From Chloroflexota bacterium (GTDB lineage: Bacteria; Chloroflexota; Anaerolineae; Aggregatilineales; J027), in contig JACRBG010000046.1 of assembly GCA_016234595.1 (NCBI GenBank), forward strand, positions 124,001 through 188,000: a stretch of DNA of 64,000 bases. Direction: 5' to 3'. The translations under genes and the position numbers were made by a program. Numbering within the stretch: position 1 is the first letter of the stretch; every line of letters begins with the position of its first letter. Positions 44,532 through 53,341 of this stretch are shown here, piece by piece. The notes under the pieces are model-generated. The model was not told the origin of the DNA, ran no database searches, and worked only from the letters and a program-made list of their open reading frames with translations.

Positions 44532-46811
44532 TTTATTTGGGCCAGCCACTCGAAACACCTTTAGGGCTAATTGGGTGTTGATAGGCGGCAGGTCTAAATT
44601 GATGGTGGCCTCATCAGTGGTCAGGGTGACACGTTCCTCGCCGATAACATTGCCCGTCAATGTGTCCCAATAGTCGACAAGATACTCCCCCATACCCATG
44701 CCCGGAATTTGCATTTGATACGGCAAGGGCGTGATAGAGTCACCTGCTAGGACGGTTTCCCATGTATAGTCACGGTGATGCACCCATACAAGGGCTACCC
44801 CAGCAGCAGGGTCGGCGAGGGTAATGGCACGGACAGGAGATGTATAAGCCTCTATTTCAAGATACTCGATTTGTAACCAGTCCTCGCCCAGATTATCCAA
44901 AACGAGATCGTGTTGGCCTGCGACGATGGGCAAGGTAATCGTTAGGGTTTGCGTGCCAGCAGCCAAATCCACTTGGGTCGCCACGTCCCCATCTAACGTA
45001 ACGACCAATTGCGCTCCGGCAGCGGTAGAGACATTTTGGATACCAATGCGCAAGGTAGTATCAACAGGTGGGAAAATAATAAACGCATGGGGATGGCGAT
45101 TTTCAGCGTTAAATTTGTTGCCATACAAATAACTGGATAGTTGAGTTGAAGGCGGGAATACGCCATCACCTGTAATACGATAGGTCACATCGGATGGGGA
45201 GGCATCGCGGAAGGTGCGATTAAAGTCCTCAATGTGTAAGGGATCATAGGTTACTTCAGTTTGGGCTACCAACGCCACATCAATTGGTTGCAAGTTGAGC
45301 TTATTCCACGCGATACCCTGTGTAAACAAAGCTAATGGCGTATAGAGGTCATATAAATTTTGGGGGTCAAGATAGGTGTCCCACCACCACGACATCGCCC
45401 CACCCGCTGACCCTGATAGCGCAGCAGGCCAAATCGTATCCCGAATATGTACCCCACTGGGATCATCAGCAGTTGGTTCAAACCATGGATTCAGCGAAAA
45501 CTCAGTCAACAGCACCGGGCGAGTGGTCAAGGCGGTAATATCAGTCAAGCCATTGAGAACAGTGGCAACTTGATCTTTAGCCTGTTCAATAGGGCGGGCC
45601 TGATACACTTGGGCTTGCAAAAAGTCGAGTAAAGGGTTTGCCAAAATATCGGATTGGAGGTTATCCGTCCCAACCGTGACCAAATGAGTAAAAGCATCCG
45701 CTTGATGCAGGGTATCAATCATGCGGTTGAGCCATTCATTGGCGGTGATGGCGTTATAACCTGCGATTGAATCAAGGGCATCCGTGATTTCCCAAGCAAA
45801 AACAGAGGTGCTATACCCCCAACGAGCGGCGATATAGTGCAGGCGATTCTCTAAAAGGCTCTCGGCGTTGCGATCTGTCCAAACAGCGTTGGGTTCGCTA
45901 ATGACACCCCCATAGGTTTTGTTATAGGGGTTGTTGTCAAAATCAGCATCAATGGCAGGCCGGGGAGGGTTAGGTGGTACGGCGACAGGGACACCCGTAT
46001 ATTGGCGAAAGGCTTGGCTCCAAACCAAGACTAATTGAAGGTAGATACCACGGGCATGAGCCGCCTCGATAATGGTATCCAGACGCCATGCAGCTTTTTG
46101 ACCTTCCTCACCATATTGTCCAGCCGGAGCCGTCCACTCTAGGCCAATGAACCACGGCGTATCAATATAGACACGGGCATAGTTCGCCCCAGCAGCGGCT
46201 AATTTATCAAGCCATGCCAGATAGGTAAAAATGCCCCCACCTTGATCCCATGACCACCCTAAATTTTGCCCGATGGGGAAATAGGGAGTGTCATTTTCAA
46301 ATTCAAAATAACGGCCTGCCGTTCGCACAAAGCCGGGATTGGCGGACTCAACAGCTTCAAAACTGCCCGCAGTCAGGCTAATTTCCGTGGCATCGCCAAT
46401 TTTAGCCCGGACATTATAGCGCCAGAGGCCCAGTTCCGTTGGGGTAAAACGTAGACGCCACTCGCCTTGTCCTAATGGGGCTAAAACTTCGGCGGAGCAA
46501 TCGGCTTGGCAAGTTTGTTCATAGGGCTGGATGTAAAAGGCAGGAATCTGGTAGGACTGACCACTGCGGGCTGTAAAGTTACCCCAGACTTGCGCCTCAC
46601 CCCAATCATAAGGGTTGGCAATATCGCCGGGGACATCTAGGGTAATTTCGAATTTTTCATAAAGGCCAATCGTTTGAATTTCCTGACGTTCGGGCGTTGG
46701 GGTAGGATCATCTTGTGCCCGCACGGGCCACCCAATAGGGACGATTACGGCGGCAGCAAGCACTAAAAGTGCCAAACAGTAGTTAAGGGTTCGCAAGTGT
46801 TTTTTTAGCAT
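44529..46811 (-). CDS. Large secreted DUF5060 / GH5-like protein
   Basis: 760 residues from ATG 46811, chosen because a signal peptide (KKHLRTLNYCLALLVLAAAV, ending VRAQ) follows at once; earlier starts are possible. An N-terminal DUF5060-type beta domain (about 40-165: LYEKFEITLDV, GEWRLRFTPTELGLWRYNV), a TIM barrel (about 180-500) and C-terminal beta domains with a jelly-roll (about 560-660) are seen. The barrel's nucleophile region is intact (PVLLTEFSLNPW), but the acid/base segment reads FAWEITDALD where W-E-x-x-N-E is expected, so residue 345 is Ala. Probably a polysaccharide-binding or altered-mechanism enzyme. Confidence 0.82.
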   Translation of the reverse strand: MLKKHLRTLNYCLALLVLAAAVIVPIGWPVRAQDDPTPTPERQEIQTIGLYEKFEITLDVPGDIANPYDWGEAQVWGNFTARSGQSYQIPAFYIQPYEQTCQADCSAEVLAPLGQGEWRLRFTPTELGLWRYNVRAKIGDATEISLTAGSFEAVESANPGFVRTAGRYFEFENDTPYFPIGQNLGWSWDQGGGIFTYLAWLDKLAAAGANYARVYIDTPWFIGLEWTAPAGQYGEEGQKAAWRLDTIIEAAHARGIYLQLVLVWSQAFRQYTGVPVAVPPNPPRPAIDADFDNNPYNKTYGGVISEPNAVWTDRNAESLLENRLHYIAARWGYSTSVFAWEITDALDSIAGYNAITANEWLNRMIDTLHQADAFTHLVTVGTDNLQSDILANPLLDFLQAQVYQARPIEQAKDQVATVLNGLTDITALTTRPVLLTEFSLNPWFEPTADDPSGVHIRDTIWPAALSGSAGGAMSWWWDTYLDPQNLYDLYTPLALFTQGIAWNKLNLQPIDVALVAQTEVTYDPLHIEDFNRTFRDASPSDVTYRITGDGVFPPSTQLSSYLYGNKFNAENRHPHAFIIFPPVDTTLRIGIQNVSTAAGAQLVVTLDGDVATQVDLAAGTQTLTITLPIVAGQHDLVLDNLGEDWLQIEYLEIEAYTSPVRAITLADPAAGVALVWVHHRDYTWETVLAGDSITPLPYQMQIPGMGMGEYLVDYWDTLTGNVIGEERVTLTTDEATINLDLPPINTQLALKVFRVAGPNK

Positions 46812-46943
46812 AGAGGCAAGTTTAACGAGCGATGGCATTAGTGGCAAGAGGGGCGCAGTAAAGCGGAAGATTGAGGCAGACAATTTGCAAACTTGCCCAC
46901 GTTACTGACAGTGCTATAATGACATATGGTTGAATAGCCACTT

Positions 46944-48566
46944 TTGATAAAACAGTTAAAGGTAATTTACACTCCTGTGACCGTGCAAGAGACCTTACCC
47001 ACATCCGAACTTCACTTGACCCTGCAACGTTACCTTGACCAGCGGCGCTTATTAAGCGAGGTCAGCCAGCGAATTGCTGCTAGCGCAGGCCTAGCCGAAA
47101 CCTTACCCCATGTCTTAAACGGCATCTGTGAAGCGACCGGTGCTGTTTCGGCGCGGGCGGTCATTGGGGAAAATGGGGGAACCATTTCTTTTGCCAGCGA
47201 GTCGGGGGAGGCCAAATTTGAAGCAGCAGACCCTGCTATTTACAGTTTTGGGCAAACCCAGCAAGCCCAAGTTGAGATAGTAGATATCACAGTAGCGCCA
47301 AGCGGTCTTGATTTAGCTGGCCTGAGCGGATTGGTATCATCGGTCTTGGTTTTGCCGATACAGGCCCAAAAAACGCACTATGGGGCGCTGTGGATTGCGT
47401 TTAAACAACCCCATCAACTAACCCAAGATGAGCGCGATTTTGTAGGGCTTTTGACACTACAAGCCACTATCGCCATTGCCAATGCGCGTACATTTGAAGA
47501 AGCGAAGAGCGGGCGTGAGCAATTGGCTGCCATTCTTGCCAGTGTCGCCGATGCGATTATCATGGTGGACAAACAGCGCAAAATTCGGGTTTTTAACCCT
47601 GCCGCAGAGGCCCTTTTCCAAGTTACGGCGAAAGCAGCGCTTGGTCAACCGTTCAAAAGTATCATTAAAAGCGATACGCTCCAAAAATTGGTTTATCCCG
47701 ATGAGCAAAACGACGGGGCCGAGACTATTGTTGAGTATGTCGCATCAGATGGGCGTATCTTTGCGCCGCACGTGTCAGAAGTTATATCTGAAAACGGCAA
47801 TACCGATGGATGGCTGTTAGCGGTACGAGATGTCAGCCGATTTAAGCGTTTGAATGAAAACATGAGTGATTTCTTGCGTACAGTGTCGCATGATTTACGC
47901 TCACCGCTTACCGCAGCAAAAGGTTATTTAGATATGCTGCCGATGGTCGGTGAGGTCAATGACAAGCAAGAAGGCATGATGGGTAAAATTTTTACCAGCA
48001 TTGATGATATGACAAATCTGGTTGAAAAAGTGCTGGATGCGGGGCGACTTGACCCGATGATGGGAACCTATCAATTGCGGCGGGAATCGATTGACCCAAC
48101 CGATATTGTCTCAAAAGTTGTCTCAACTCTTTCAAATGCCGCCCAGAAAAAACAAATCAATTTAAGGGCCCGCGCGGCCTCCAATGTGCCCATCATGTAT
48201 CTCGATGAGATGATGATTGAACGAGCATTGCAAAACTTGGTTGAGAATGCCATTAAATATACACCTGAGGGCGGCGAGGTCATAGTCGAAACCGAAGTCA
48301 AAAACGAGACACTGATATTTTCAGTAACCGACAACGGTTTGGGCATTGCGCCTGAAGACCAAACCCGTCTTTTTGAACGTGGAGAGCGTGTCCGTCGCAA
48401 GGAACATAAAGGTATTCGAGGGTCGGGACTTGGCTTGTTCATCGTTCGCAACGTAGCCCAACAGCACGGCGGTGACGCAGCAGTGCAGAGTGAAGAGGGC
48501 AAAGGTAGCCGTTTTGAAATCCTCATCCCGCTGATTGATGTCAATTTGCGCGGCGGCGGGGATTAG
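46944..48566 (+). CDS. GAF-PAS histidine kinase
   Basis: 540 residues from a TTG at 46944; GTG 46977 is an alternative start and neither has a perfect ribosome site. A GAF domain (about 35-185), a PAS domain (about 195-300: AILASVADAIIMVDKQRKIRVFNPAAEALF) and a HisKA domain with VSHDLRSPLTAAKGYLDML (His acceptor) are followed by a HATPase with NLVENAIKYTPEGGE, DNGLGIAPED and GSGLGLFIV. It is soluble and has no adjacent regulator. mutL starts 26 bp downstream on the same strand. Confidence 0.93.
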   Translation: MIKQLKVIYTPVTVQETLPTSELHLTLQRYLDQRRLLSEVSQRIAASAGLAETLPHVLNGICEATGAVSARAVIGENGGTISFASESGEAKFEAADPAIYSFGQTQQAQVEIVDITVAPSGLDLAGLSGLVSSVLVLPIQAQKTHYGALWIAFKQPHQLTQDERDFVGLLTLQATIAIANARTFEEAKSGREQLAAILASVADAIIMVDKQRKIRVFNPAAEALFQVTAKAALGQPFKSIIKSDTLQKLVYPDEQNDGAETIVEYVASDGRIFAPHVSEVISENGNTDGWLLAVRDVSRFKRLNENMSDFLRTVSHDLRSPLTAAKGYLDMLPMVGEVNDKQEGMMGKIFTSIDDMTNLVEKVLDAGRLDPMMGTYQLRRESIDPTDIVSKVVSTLSNAAQKKQINLRARAASNVPIMYLDEMMIERALQNLVENAIKYTPEGGEVIVETEVKNETLIFSVTDNGLGIAPEDQTRLFERGERVRRKEHKGIRGSGLGLFIVRNVAQQHGGDAAVQSEEGKGSRFEILIPLIDVNLRGGGD

Positions 48567-48592
48567 GGATTTAACCAAACCATACTCTACCC

Positions 48593-50518
48593 ATGCCAAT
48601 ACGAGTTCTCTCCGAAACCATCGCTGCCCAAATTGCCGCAGGAGAAGTCGTTGAACGGCCTGCATCCGTCGTCAAAGAATTACTTGAAAATTCGCTCGAC
48701 GCAGGCGCAACCACCATCAATATTGAAATTCGCGGGGCAGGCAGTCGGCTGATTCGTATCAGCGACAATGGTCATGGCATCCCTGCTGATGAAATCCCCC
48801 TCGCCCTTGAACGACATGCCACCAGCAAAATTTCCATTTTAGATGATCTCTATAATCTGCATACGCTTGGTTTTCGCGGGGAAGCGCTCCACAGCATCGC
48901 CTCAGTTAGCCGTTTGACTTTAACCTCGCGCTATCAAAAAGAAAGTATGGGAGCGCGGATTTTAGTCGAAGGTGGCAAGGTGTTGGAGGTTCGACCCGTT
49001 GGCGCACCCATCGGTACGATTATCGAAGTCGCCGAGTTATTTTTTAATGTACCCGCCCGTCGTAAATTCCTCAAAAGCGATGCAACCGAACGCCGCCATG
49101 TCATCACATTGGTCAGCCAATACGCGATGGCCTATCCACACGTACGCTTTCAATTGACATTGGATGGGCGCGAAGCTTTTCATAGTACTGGCAGTGGGAA
49201 TTTGGCGGATGTATTGGTACAGGCGTTGGGTCTGGAAACGTTTCGAGAAATGATCGAAGTCAGCCCACTGCCCCCCACCCGGCCCGATTTGCCACCGATT
49301 GAGGTTTCTGGGTTTACAACGACACCCGCACTGCATCGCGCTAATCGTTCTCAAATTAGCCTATTTGTGAATGGGCGGGGCGTTAATGACCAGCGATTGA
49401 CGTTTGCGGTGGTACAAGCCTATCACACCTTACTACCGGCTAGCCGCTACCCAGTGAGTGTGTTGTTGATTCAAGTGCCGCCGGAAGATGTGGATGTCAA
49501 TGTTCACCCCACTAAAGCCGAAGTCCGGTTTCGTTCGCCCGAAGCGATTTTTACTGCTGTCCAGCGTGGGGTGCGGCGTGCGGTTATTGCACAGACAGGG
49601 ACAGCGGCCATTTATTACGGCGAGCAGGAAGAGGAAGTTTATGATCCACCCCCTGCTTATTCTTCGGATGAAGACATAGCCGACCAAAGGCCCGCTACAT
49701 TACCTGCACCTAAGCAATACCCAGCCCAAATGGATTTTGATTTTGATACCCCTGCACCGGGGCGCTATAGCCAACAACGGCCAGCGGATGAAACAGATTT
49801 GGAAAGCGAAGATCAAGTTGAATCCGATGCATTTTATCCCCATTATGAAACGCCGACTCCGCCAACACGACGTCCACCCACTGAACCTGATGACCCGACT
49901 GCAATTCCTGAAGGCATAGGTCCCCCCAAAAAACCGCGCACACTACCAATTTTGCGGGTGGTGGGCCAAATCAGCGCCAGTTACATTGTGGCCGAGGGGC
50001 CAATCGGGATGTATTTGATTGACCAGCACGCTGCGCATGAACGCATTTTGTTTGAGCAATTTTTAGAACAATATCAGGCGCGGGAGTTGACCATACAGCA
50101 GGTTTTAGATAGCGGGAGTGTAAGCCTTAGCCCAACTGAAGCGCATCTATTGGAAGAAATTCAACCCATTCTTGCGGAGATGGGATTTGAAATTGAGACA
50201 TTTGGGGTCAACACCTATCGGGTGCGAGCGGTTCCAGCGATGTTGGCGGATCAAGACCCCCATCAAGTGCTGCATGTCTTGCTGCAAGACTCCGAAAGTG
50301 GCAAAGTGCCGGGGGTACAAACGATTGAGGAAAAGATTTTGCGGCGGGTGTGTAAAGCGGCAGCCGTCAAAGCAGGTCAGATTTTGAGCCACACTGAAAT
50401 GCAAGGCTTGATTCATCAATTGGAGCGGTGCGAAAATCCGCACACATGCCCACATGGTCGCCCGATCATGATTCATTTGAGCAATAAACAGTTGGAAAAA
50501 GAATTTGGGCGTACCTAG
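48593..50518 (+). CDS. mutL: DNA mismatch repair protein MutL (endonuclease type)
   Basis: 641 residues. The N-terminal GHKL ATPase shows ETIAAQIAAGEVVERP, ENSLDAGA, DNGHGI and TLGFRGEAL. A variable Pro-rich linker (about 345-445) leads to the C-terminal dimer and nuclease domain with DQHAAHERILFE, the metal-binding endonuclease motif, plus the cysteine-containing VCKAAAVKAGQ and CPHGRP segments. It therefore nicks DNA itself, as in bacteria without MutH. No mutS is in the window. Confidence 0.97.
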   Translation: MPIRVLSETIAAQIAAGEVVERPASVVKELLENSLDAGATTINIEIRGAGSRLIRISDNGHGIPADEIPLALERHATSKISILDDLYNLHTLGFRGEALHSIASVSRLTLTSRYQKESMGARILVEGGKVLEVRPVGAPIGTIIEVAELFFNVPARRKFLKSDATERRHVITLVSQYAMAYPHVRFQLTLDGREAFHSTGSGNLADVLVQALGLETFREMIEVSPLPPTRPDLPPIEVSGFTTTPALHRANRSQISLFVNGRGVNDQRLTFAVVQAYHTLLPASRYPVSVLLIQVPPEDVDVNVHPTKAEVRFRSPEAIFTAVQRGVRRAVIAQTGTAAIYYGEQEEEVYDPPPAYSSDEDIADQRPATLPAPKQYPAQMDFDFDTPAPGRYSQQRPADETDLESEDQVESDAFYPHYETPTPPTRRPPTEPDDPTAIPEGIGPPKKPRTLPILRVVGQISASYIVAEGPIGMYLIDQHAAHERILFEQFLEQYQARELTIQQVLDSGSVSLSPTEAHLLEEIQPILAEMGFEIETFGVNTYRVRAVPAMLADQDPHQVLHVLLQDSESGKVPGVQTIEEKILRRVCKAAAVKAGQILSHTEMQGLIHQLERCENPHTCPHGRPIMIHLSNKQLEKEFGRT

Positions 50519-50551
50519 ACAGCACGCCCCATAAAATTCGACTGAAATAAC

Positions 50552-51895
50552 TTATTTGACTTCAGCGACGGTTAGGCTAAGAGCAACAATATCCATCGCC
50601 TTAGCAGTAGCGGGGTCGGATTGCAGCAGCAACCCCGCCGTACCTTCAGTTAGAGTATCGTCTGAGAAAGACCCGATCAGGTTATCCGCATAATATAGCC
50701 ACACGGTGTTGCCTTTGACATACACTCCTAGCGTATAGGCTCCAGTTTCGGGGAGAGGCGGCGGTGTGACTGTACCGCTGGCAAGGGGGTCACTCGCGCC
50801 ATCGGGGGTGATCAACCGGGCTCGATATGAACCATCGCACTGTACTCCAAAAGCGTAAAATGAACTCAAATCCTCAGAAGCACGCCAGACCAAGCCAATC
50901 AATGAGGCATCTGTACAAGCGCGAGTTGCAAACACCACCTCGACATAATAATCGCTGCCTTGCACCCCTTCAAATGGCAAAATCGCAGTGCTTTCAGTGT
51001 TATACATACCCACTTGATTACCCCCCAAGACCAGCGTGGCAACGGGGTGGCTGAATCCAGCAGGAATAGAACCGGGTTGGCCCAAATTGGGGTCATAAAT
51101 CAGACTACCTACCCCATCAGATTGATGGAGAGGGTCGTCACTCAGAGGCGTTCCACCATCGGTAGTACCCACATCAGGCCCCAATGCGCCGTTCGCTGTA
51201 GTCGAATCCAAACTCCATATGCGCAGGGCTGTCGCGGTATAGGTCAAACCACGTTGAGCACCGAGAGCCAAAACACCCTCGACGCGCATAGGGGCAAGCA
51301 CATCAAAGGTCGCCAGTTCCACCCCGTCGAGATACCACGACACGGAATTATTGACCATCAAAACACCCATGACATGCTGGGAACCCTCCTCCAAAGCCGC
51401 TGGCGTACGTCCCTGCGCATCAATATCGCTGGGCGTGCCAGCCACTACACTGCGGGCACGATAAGAACCAGAGCATTCGAGAACAAACACATAGGTATCG
51501 GTTTGTGTGGCACTGGTGGCATTCGGGGTGAGGCGGGTAAAAAACAACAAGGCGCTTTCAGGCACTTGGCAGGTTTCAATCGTAAAGCTGACTTCGCTAT
51601 AAAAATTATCAATGGAGAAATCAATCGGGGGTGTGATGCCGATACCACCGTCCGGGCTAAGACTGTTGACACGATAGCCATTGTCCACCGCACCGAATTC
51701 AATCCCTGTTACTGACCCAGCAGGCCATTGGGTGGCATCCGTAAAATCCGCCTGATAGGCTACTTCGACTAAAGGCAAATCCGTGCCGGGGGGTGGCGCT
51801 AGTGGGCCATCACCGCCCTGCCCCATAGCCGGGGTCATTGGCAAGACACCCATCGCCAAAATAATAACCAAAAACAATAGGCCTATTTTTCGCAT
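50552..51895 (-). CDS. Secreted protein with two duplicated beta domains
   Basis: 447 residues with a signal peptide (about 1-26, ending GQG). Two homologous halves (about 45-230 and 265-445) share the pattern of a Cys strand, then ECSGSYRAR in the first and QCDGSYRAR in the second, followed by a strand with a V-x-W-Y/L-Y motif. This is like a concanavalin/LamG-type jelly roll, suggesting glycan binding outside the cell. Each half holds a Cys pair that may be disulfide-bonded. No catalytic residues are recognised. It is last in the purB cluster, 40 bp after purB. Confidence 0.72.
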   Translation of the reverse strand: MRKIGLLFLVIILAMGVLPMTPAMGQGGDGPLAPPPGTDLPLVEVAYQADFTDATQWPAGSVTGIEFGAVDNGYRVNSLSPDGGIGITPPIDFSIDNFYSEVSFTIETCQVPESALLFFTRLTPNATSATQTDTYVFVLECSGSYRARSVVAGTPSDIDAQGRTPAALEEGSQHVMGVLMVNNSVSWYLDGVELATFDVLAPMRVEGVLALGAQRGLTYTATALRIWSLDSTTANGALGPDVGTTDGGTPLSDDPLHQSDGVGSLIYDPNLGQPGSIPAGFSHPVATLVLGGNQVGMYNTESTAILPFEGVQGSDYYVEVVFATRACTDASLIGLVWRASEDLSSFYAFGVQCDGSYRARLITPDGASDPLASGTVTPPPLPETGAYTLGVYVKGNTVWLYYADNLIGSFSDDTLTEGTAGLLLQSDPATAKAMDIVALSLTVAEVK

Positions 51896-51935
51896 TTAAT
51901 TGCCTCCATATCCAAATGAATACAACACAAGGGTT

Positions 51936-53336
51936 CTACTCCATAATGGCGTCTAGCGTTTGCTTTGCCATTAACTTGGCACGTTGGGGAGCGTCGCCCA
52001 CATAGGTACTATAGTCCATCAAATCGCGGATATTATCGGCGGGGAGATATTTTAATAAACGCTCATCCGTCGCCAGTTGCTCAACCAATGGATTGGGAGC
52101 ACCCTGTGAAATAATCGCCCATGCTGCCAGTGAATGCTCCCGTAAGACCTCATGCATCTCTTGGCGATTGGCCCCCGCCTTGCCCAACGCCATCAAGACA
52201 CGTTCCACAGCACTAAACCGACCATAGACCGACAAATTACGGGCAATAGCCGATTCATCTATTCGCAAATTTTTAATAATACGGGTGGCGACAGCAATCA
52301 TTTCATCCACTGCCAAAAATGATTCAGGCAGCATGGTGCGGCGGTTGGCAGAATCATCGAGGGTGCGTTCCAAGATCGAATGCGAAGCGTTTTCCCACGC
52401 AACTTGTACTTGCGACGCGACCAACCGTCCAAGGCTACAAATTTTCTCGGCATTGATAGGGTTACGCTTAAAGGGCATAGCCGACGACCCAACCTGTTTA
52501 GCGCCAAAAGGTTCGGCCATTTCGCCAAAGGAGGGTGACTGCAAAACCCGCAAATCGAGGGCGAATTTGGAGAGACTAGAAGCAATACCAGCAAGTGCCG
52601 ACAACACCCGCCAATCTTGCTTGCGGGGATAAGTCTGGGTGGAGACAGTAAAGGCTTCCAATCCAGCAGATTCCATGACCCGCTGTTGTAAATCACTCAG
52701 AATAAGCGGGGTACCTCCAACCAACTCTTTATAAGATGCCGATGTCCCCACCGCACCAGTAAACCCCTTGCCGCGAATATCGGCACAAACCCGCTGCAAC
52801 TCACCAAAATCTACCAAGAAATCTTGGGCATATTGGGCCAAACGATAACCAACTGTGGTAATTTCGGCAGGCTGGATGTGGGTATAGGCCATACAGGGAT
52901 ACTCCGCCCGCGTTTCGATTTGATCCGCAAGGGTCGTTAGTAATTTTCGCATGGCCGTAATCAGCAAAGATAGGCTTTCACGCAGACGTAGCGCATCAGC
53001 ATTGTCCTCAATATCCATGCTGGTCGCGCCAAGATGGATAATCCCCCCGGCGTTGGGGCATTGGCTGGCAAAAACACGAACTTCGGCCATCAAGTCATGA
53101 TGAATTTCGGCTTCAATAGCGTGCGCCTGCTCCATATCCACTTCGTCAACATGGGCACGCAATTCGGTCACTTGGGCGGGCGTGACAAAACCAGCCTCGA
53201 TTTGAGCTTCCGCGAGTGCCACCCATAACCGTCGCCAAAGTTGGCGTTTATAGACCTCACTCCAAATGCGGCGCATTTCTTCAGAGCCATAACGCCAACT
53301 AAAGGGTGATTGAAATTGTTCAAATGATTCGTTCAA
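51936..53336 (-). CDS. purB: Adenylosuccinate lyase
   Basis: 466 residues. Two beta-elimination steps of purine synthesis (SAICAR to AICAR, adenylosuccinate to AMP). The family signature GSSAMPFKRNPINAE is present, along with GATSMDIEDNADALRLR (His/Thr-Ser active-site loop) and YTHIQPAEITT. Length is typical. It begins 5 bp after the stop of the 794-residue orphan, so the two are co-transcribed. Confidence 0.97.
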   Translation of the reverse strand: MNESFEQFQSPFSWRYGSEEMRRIWSEVYKRQLWRRLWVALAEAQIEAGFVTPAQVTELRAHVDEVDMEQAHAIEAEIHHDLMAEVRVFASQCPNAGGIIHLGATSMDIEDNADALRLRESLSLLITAMRKLLTTLADQIETRAEYPCMAYTHIQPAEITTVGYRLAQYAQDFLVDFGELQRVCADIRGKGFTGAVGTSASYKELVGGTPLILSDLQQRVMESAGLEAFTVSTQTYPRKQDWRVLSALAGIASSLSKFALDLRVLQSPSFGEMAEPFGAKQVGSSAMPFKRNPINAEKICSLGRLVASQVQVAWENASHSILERTLDDSANRRTMLPESFLAVDEMIAVATRIIKNLRIDESAIARNLSVYGRFSAVERVLMALGKAGANRQEMHEVLREHSLAAWAIISQGAPNPLVEQLATDERLLKYLPADNIRDLMDYSTYVGDAPQRAKLMAKQTLDAIME

Positions 53337-53341
53337 TGAGA

